A stretch of DNA of 64,000 nt from Aldrovandia affinis. Lineage: Eukaryota; Chordata; Actinopteri; Notacanthiformes; Halosauridae. Positions 62,501-64,000 of this stretch are shown here, in pieces; positions within the stretch are counted from its first letter, which is position 1; each line of letters begins with the position of its first letter. The translations under genes and the position numbers were made by a program. The DNA is taken from the NCBI GenBank assembly GCA_029706075.1, contig JAINUG010000393.1, forward strand, positions 186,001-250,000. Reading direction: 5' to 3'. Below the pieces are notes generated by a model. It was given only the letters and a program-made list of their open reading frames with translations. It was not told the DNA's origin and ran no database searches.

Positions 62501-63834
62501 TGGTGTACCTAGTATCACAGATGTAACAAATAAAGGAATCTGAATCTGAATCTGAATCTGAATCTCCATACTCTCCAATCTGCATTGTTTCTATTTCCAT
62601 TCACACTGACATACACAAATATATTAACAGAATGCAATCACTCACGTTCAATCTGTACCAAATAAATATAAGGCATCACTGCATACTCTCCCTGCATACT
62701 CTCACTGCATCACTGCATACCTTCACTGCATACTCTTCCTGCCTGACTGTATTTTCTCACTGCTTCACTGCATACTCCCCCTGCATACTCTCACTGCCTC
62801 ACTGCTCTCACTGCATACTCTCCCTGCCTCACTGCATACTCTCCCTGCATACTCACCCTGCCTAACTGCATACTCTCACTGCACTCTCACTGCCTCACTT
62901 TATACTTTCCCTACCACACTGCATACTCTCACTGCCTCCCTGCATACTCCCCCTGTCTTACTGCAGACACCATCACTGCATACACTCCCTACCTCACTGC
63001 ATACTCTCCCTGCCTTACTGCATACACCATCACTGCATACACTCCCTACCACACTGCATACTCTCCCTGCCTTACTGCATACACCATCACTGCATACACT
63101 CCCTACCTCACTGCATACTCTCCCTGCCTCCCTGCATACTCTCCCTGCCTCACTGTACTTTCACTGCATACACTCCCTACCTCTCTGCATACTCTCCCTG
63201 CCTTACTGCATACTCTCTCTGCCTTACTGCATACTCTCACTGCATACTCTCCCTACCTCCTTGCATACTCTCCCTGCCTCACTGTACTTTTACTGCATAC
63301 ACTCTCTGCTTCACTGCATACTCTCCCTGCCTTACTGCATACTCTCACTGCATACTTTCCCTACCTCGCTGCATACTCTCCCTGCCTCACTGCATACTCT
63401 CCCTGCCTTACTGCATACACCATCACTGCATACACTCCCTACCTCACTGCATACTCTCCCTGTCTCCCTGCATACTCTCCCTGCCTCCCTGTACTTTCAC
63501 TGCATACACTCTCTGCTTCACTGCATACTCTCCAATCTACATTGTTTCTATTTCCATTCACACTGACATTACACTCATTCCAAATATACTCACAGAATGC
63601 AATCACTCACATTCAATCTGTACCAAATAAAGGTCTTGGATGTTTCGGTAATATTGCTTAATTTATAACAATGCAAATCCTTATTATGATAAACATTGAA
63701 TAGATGCGTATACATTCGTGCTTTTTGTAATACAGTATCTTCATACTGACTGACTTTCTGTTATTTTCTCTGTGTCTTGTGTGCCAGGGGTGATTTGTAT
63801 TTTCTCCCTCCCCCTGTTCTACAGACGACACCAG
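53519..63834 (+). CDS. rtn2: Reticulon-2, short RTN2-C-type form (5' part; continues past window)
   Basis: Exons 53519-53531, 57406-57613, 58390-58528, 58790-58859 and 63788-63834 (13+208+139+70+47 nt) give 159 in-frame residues, all with GT-AG junctions. The start [13 protein letters not shown] parallels the RTN2-C start (MGSK-V-ADLLYW). The reticulon homology domain is an ER-membrane, curvature-inducing pair of hydrophobic hairpins: [15 protein letters not shown] and following (about 16-60), a loop with LTEEQT, then [32 protein letters not shown] resembles RTN2 rather than RTN1, 3 or 4. The C-terminal exons lie beyond the window. It is divergent from ppm1n. Longer isoforms would need other 5' exons, which I do not see. 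Confidence 0.92.
53640..53860. repeat. TG-rich low-complexity tract in rtn2 intron 1
   Basis: Interrupted (TG)n. Frames rich in Cys, Val and Ser here are not coding. Confidence 0.85.
54400..54800. repeat. Interspersed repeat fragment
   Basis: Contains 'aaaaaggagtaggaagaagt' and 'atcctaccccttctcc', recurrent in fish genomes; I cannot name the family. In rtn2 intron 1. Confidence 0.4.
54780..55440 (+). mobile_element. Possible decayed Harbinger-type element
   Basis: Starts near 'gggccagatttactaagg', a Harbinger-like terminus. At about 55050-55130 one frame reads [20 protein letters not shown], resembling the Myb/SANT-like accessory protein of Harbinger elements, followed by stops. Tentative. 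Confidence 0.3.
55441..56296. other. rtn2 intron 1 sequence, nothing recognised
   Basis: No exon, long frame or named repeat seen. Confidence 0.5.
56297..56680. repeat. Minisatellite, about 50-bp unit
   Basis: About seven copies of 'gtgagtgtgtttagctgtgt' + 'ggggagacaggaagagagca' + 'cacatcatgc', with some units carrying 'gactcagagagagag'. Confidence 0.92.
57406..57613 (+). CDS. rtn2: rtn2 reticulon-domain exon A
   Basis: 208 bp, a length I recall for the conserved first reticulon-domain exon. Bounded by CGGCAG and GTGAGT. Encodes the first hydrophobic hairpin up to GDHPFQ. Confidence 0.95.
57745..57944. mobile_element. hAT-type 3' end fragment
   Basis: Ends 'ggttgccgacccctg', a typical hAT terminus in fish repeats, preceded by 'gccgcagagctccgg'. 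The left end is not identified. It follows a GT-rich tract (57630-57745). Confidence 0.5.
57945..58270 (-). pseudogene. LINE reverse transcriptase C-terminal fragment, reverse
   Basis: Minus strand encodes [20 protein letters not shown] followed by [16 protein letters not shown], related to the LINE piece at 13705-14512. Truncated and decayed. Confidence 0.75.
58390..58528 (+). CDS. rtn2: rtn2 reticulon-domain exon B
   Basis: 139 bp, the hydrophilic loop: [20 protein letters not shown] to LTDSIK. Bounded by CTCCAG and GTTCGA. Confidence 0.95.
58790..58859 (+). CDS. rtn2: rtn2 reticulon-domain exon C
   Basis: 70 bp, second hydrophobic hairpin [20 protein letters not shown]. Bounded by TTGTCAG and GTAAGT. 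Confidence 0.95.
58864..59250. repeat. Tandem array in rtn2 intron, left part
   Basis: Irregular repeats of 'cactgcatactctcactgcc' and 'ctgcatactctccctgcctc'. It starts four bases after the exon C donor and is interrupted by a LINE at 59251. Confidence 0.92.
59255..60082 (+). pseudogene. LINE endonuclease region (frame-broken)
   Basis: The first segment ends at a stop near 59737 after [15 protein letters not shown] (metal-binding Glu block ICLTETWL). A second segment from 59798 has [13 protein letters not shown] and [12 protein letters not shown] one-base shift near 60075 separates it from the RT frame. The endonuclease is therefore not continuous with the RT in this copy. Confidence 0.85.
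60102..62183 (+). CDS. LINE reverse transcriptase, 693-codon open frame
   Basis: Begins inside ORF2 at an internal Met ([13 protein letters not shown]). It has the end of the endonuclease (GKSDHSSV), RT blocks ([89 protein letters not shown]), catalytic FADDTM, and the C-terminal region ending [19 protein letters not shown] replaces the more usual SSAFNT. No stop or frameshift occurs across 2.08 kb, so insertion is recent, although the endonuclease part is broken. Confidence 0.92.
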   Translation: MNTRGNNILDHCYSPFWDAYKPLLRAPFGKSDHSSVLLLPAYRQKLKRSPPTTRTVHCWSDESDAALQDRTSGLDWQMFREASNNDVNEYTSAVSGYVLNCLELDVPTKTVRTFPNNKPWLNSAVRAALRERDTAFASGDQAVVKTARYELRRTIRDAKRHYRVKLEGQLSNNDPHSLWQGLHTITDFKKKPSTAVDDATLPDKLNNFFGRFEVNDSTPARAPTSADTSSALVLTEDEVRKEFMRVKPRKAAGPDEIPGRVIKVCASQLAGPFTDTFNLSLSTGIVPACFKSATIVPVPKKTKVTGLNDWRPVALTPIVSKCFERLVKKHICSLLPPTLDPYQFAYRQNRSTDDAISTALLTVLTHLEKRNTYVRMLFVDYSSAVNTIIPSRLNTKLWDLRLNPSLCGWILNFLSDRRQVVRMGPITSAPLTLNTGAPQGCVLSPLLYSLYTHDCVATHSSTRVIKFADDTMVIGLITDNDETAYRREVSNLAQWCQENNLSLNVDKTKELIVDYRKEREGQEPLTIGGSTVERVSDFRFLGVHITEDLSWSAHTGHVVKKAQRLFYLRRLKKFGMGPKILRAFYRGTTESILTGNITAWYGNCSGLNRKALQRVVRSAQHISGGTPLPSIQELYNSRCASRAHRIIKDPSHPNHSMFQLLPSGKRYRSLQARTSRLRDSFFHQAIRLLNSGY
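62567..62663 (+). repeat. Duplicated segment flanking the array, copy 1
   Basis: From 'catactctccaatctgcatt' through 'gaatgcaatcactcac' to 'tctgtaccaaataaa'; nearly repeated at 63527-63632. Confidence 0.85.
62664..63526. repeat. Tandem array in rtn2 intron, right part
   Basis: Continuation of the 58864-59250 repeat: 'ctccctgccttactgcatac' and related units, with longer sub-blocks such as 'catacaccatcactgcatac' repeated several times. Confidence 0.93.
63527..63632 (+). repeat. Duplicated segment, copy 2
   Basis: Matches 62567-62663, with a few differences and about 10 bp extra ('ttacactcattcc'). Confidence 0.85.
63788..63834 (+). CDS. rtn2: rtn2 reticulon-domain exon D
   Basis: 47 bp encoding [15 protein letters not shown], completing the second hairpin. 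Bounded by GTGCCAG and GTAAGC. The next exon is outside the window. Confidence 0.94.
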
Positions 63835-64000
63835 GTAAGCCCATTGCTTTCACCTGCGAAATGTGGATCAGCCATACTGAAAATCAGCTGATACCCTCTC
63901 TCAGTGTGGCATGGGCCAGCACTTTATACGCTTACGTGTTATACAGGAGTCACTCATATACAGTATTATGTTCAAGGTACAGCAGCATTGTCCAACTTAC
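63835..64000 (+). other. Start of the next rtn2 intron
   Basis: Begins GTAAGC; no feature before the window edge. Confidence 0.6.

Larger units (their letters stand above)
59251..62566 (+). mobile_element. LINE with AP-endonuclease and RT, inserted in the tandem array
   Basis: 3,316 bp. The array sequence 'cactg|catactctcc' is cleanly split at its two borders. It contains endonuclease segments (59255-60082, broken), a long intact RT frame (60102-62183), a short 3' UTR and a (TGAATC)n tail. RT features suggest the jockey/L2/CR1/Rex group; I cannot fix the clade. A 110-bp copy of its 3' end lies at 10506-10616. Confidence 0.9.

Overview
The window is vertebrate nuclear DNA, almost certainly from a ray-finned fish. 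It holds intron-containing genes with GT-AG exons, no prokaryotic gene organisation, very long (TG)n microsatellites, and a dense load of fish-type mobile elements: hAT, Tc1/mariner and foldback elements, LTR elements, at least three non-LTR retrotransposon families and several tRNA-derived SINEs. Roughly 5 kb of 64 kb is host coding sequence.

Host genes in order: (1) a possible terminal Ig-like exon at 240-427 (+, weak). (2) A two-exon THIK-type two-pore-domain K+ channel of the KCNK12/KCNK13 family, 707-5426 (+). (3) A complete six-exon calmodulin gene, 15760-25337 (+). (4) A broken prostacyclin receptor (ptgir) relic, 35057-36150 (-). (5) A PP2C phosphatase, ppm1n-like, five exons resolved between 49201 and 42006 (-). 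(6) The 5' part of reticulon-2 (rtn2), short RTN2-C-type start at 53519 plus four reticulon-domain exons to 63834 (+), continuing past the window. Calmodulin/ptgir tail-to-tail and ppm1n/rtn2 head-to-head match, from memory, the layout of CALM3-PTGIR and PPM1N-RTN2 on human 19q13.3. The calmodulin is therefore best read as the CALM3 ohnologue, and the THIK gene as a third THIK ohnologue beside the KCNK12/CALM2 and KCNK13/CALM1 pairs.

The space between genes is mobile and tandem DNA. 5.4-6.0 kb: a minisatellite that begins inside the last codons of the THIK gene. 10.1-16.3 kb: nested DNA transposons, a solo LTR and LINE pieces. 18.7-19.6 kb and 20.3-22.2 kb (calmodulin intron 2): a minisatellite, a 7SL-like fragment and Tc1-like remains. 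29.5-34.9 kb: a full-length Tx1-like LINE on the minus strand with a perfect 14-bp target-site duplication. 39.2-40.9 kb: a hAT element with a perfect 8-bp duplication carrying a foldback element. 43.5-44.0 kb: a SINE between two (TG)n tracts. 50.1-53.0 kb: a SINE with a 13-bp duplication, a minisatellite and a truncated LTR retrotransposon. 58.9-63.6 kb: a tandem array in an rtn2 intron split by a 3.3-kb LINE whose 3' end also occurs as a short copy at 10.5 kb.

The most notable observations are the decayed ptgir at a conserved locus, the extra THIK channel gene, the stop-codon-seeded minisatellite, a 7SL-like fragment, and several insertions whose borders can be fixed to the base. No undescribed multi-gene system is evident.
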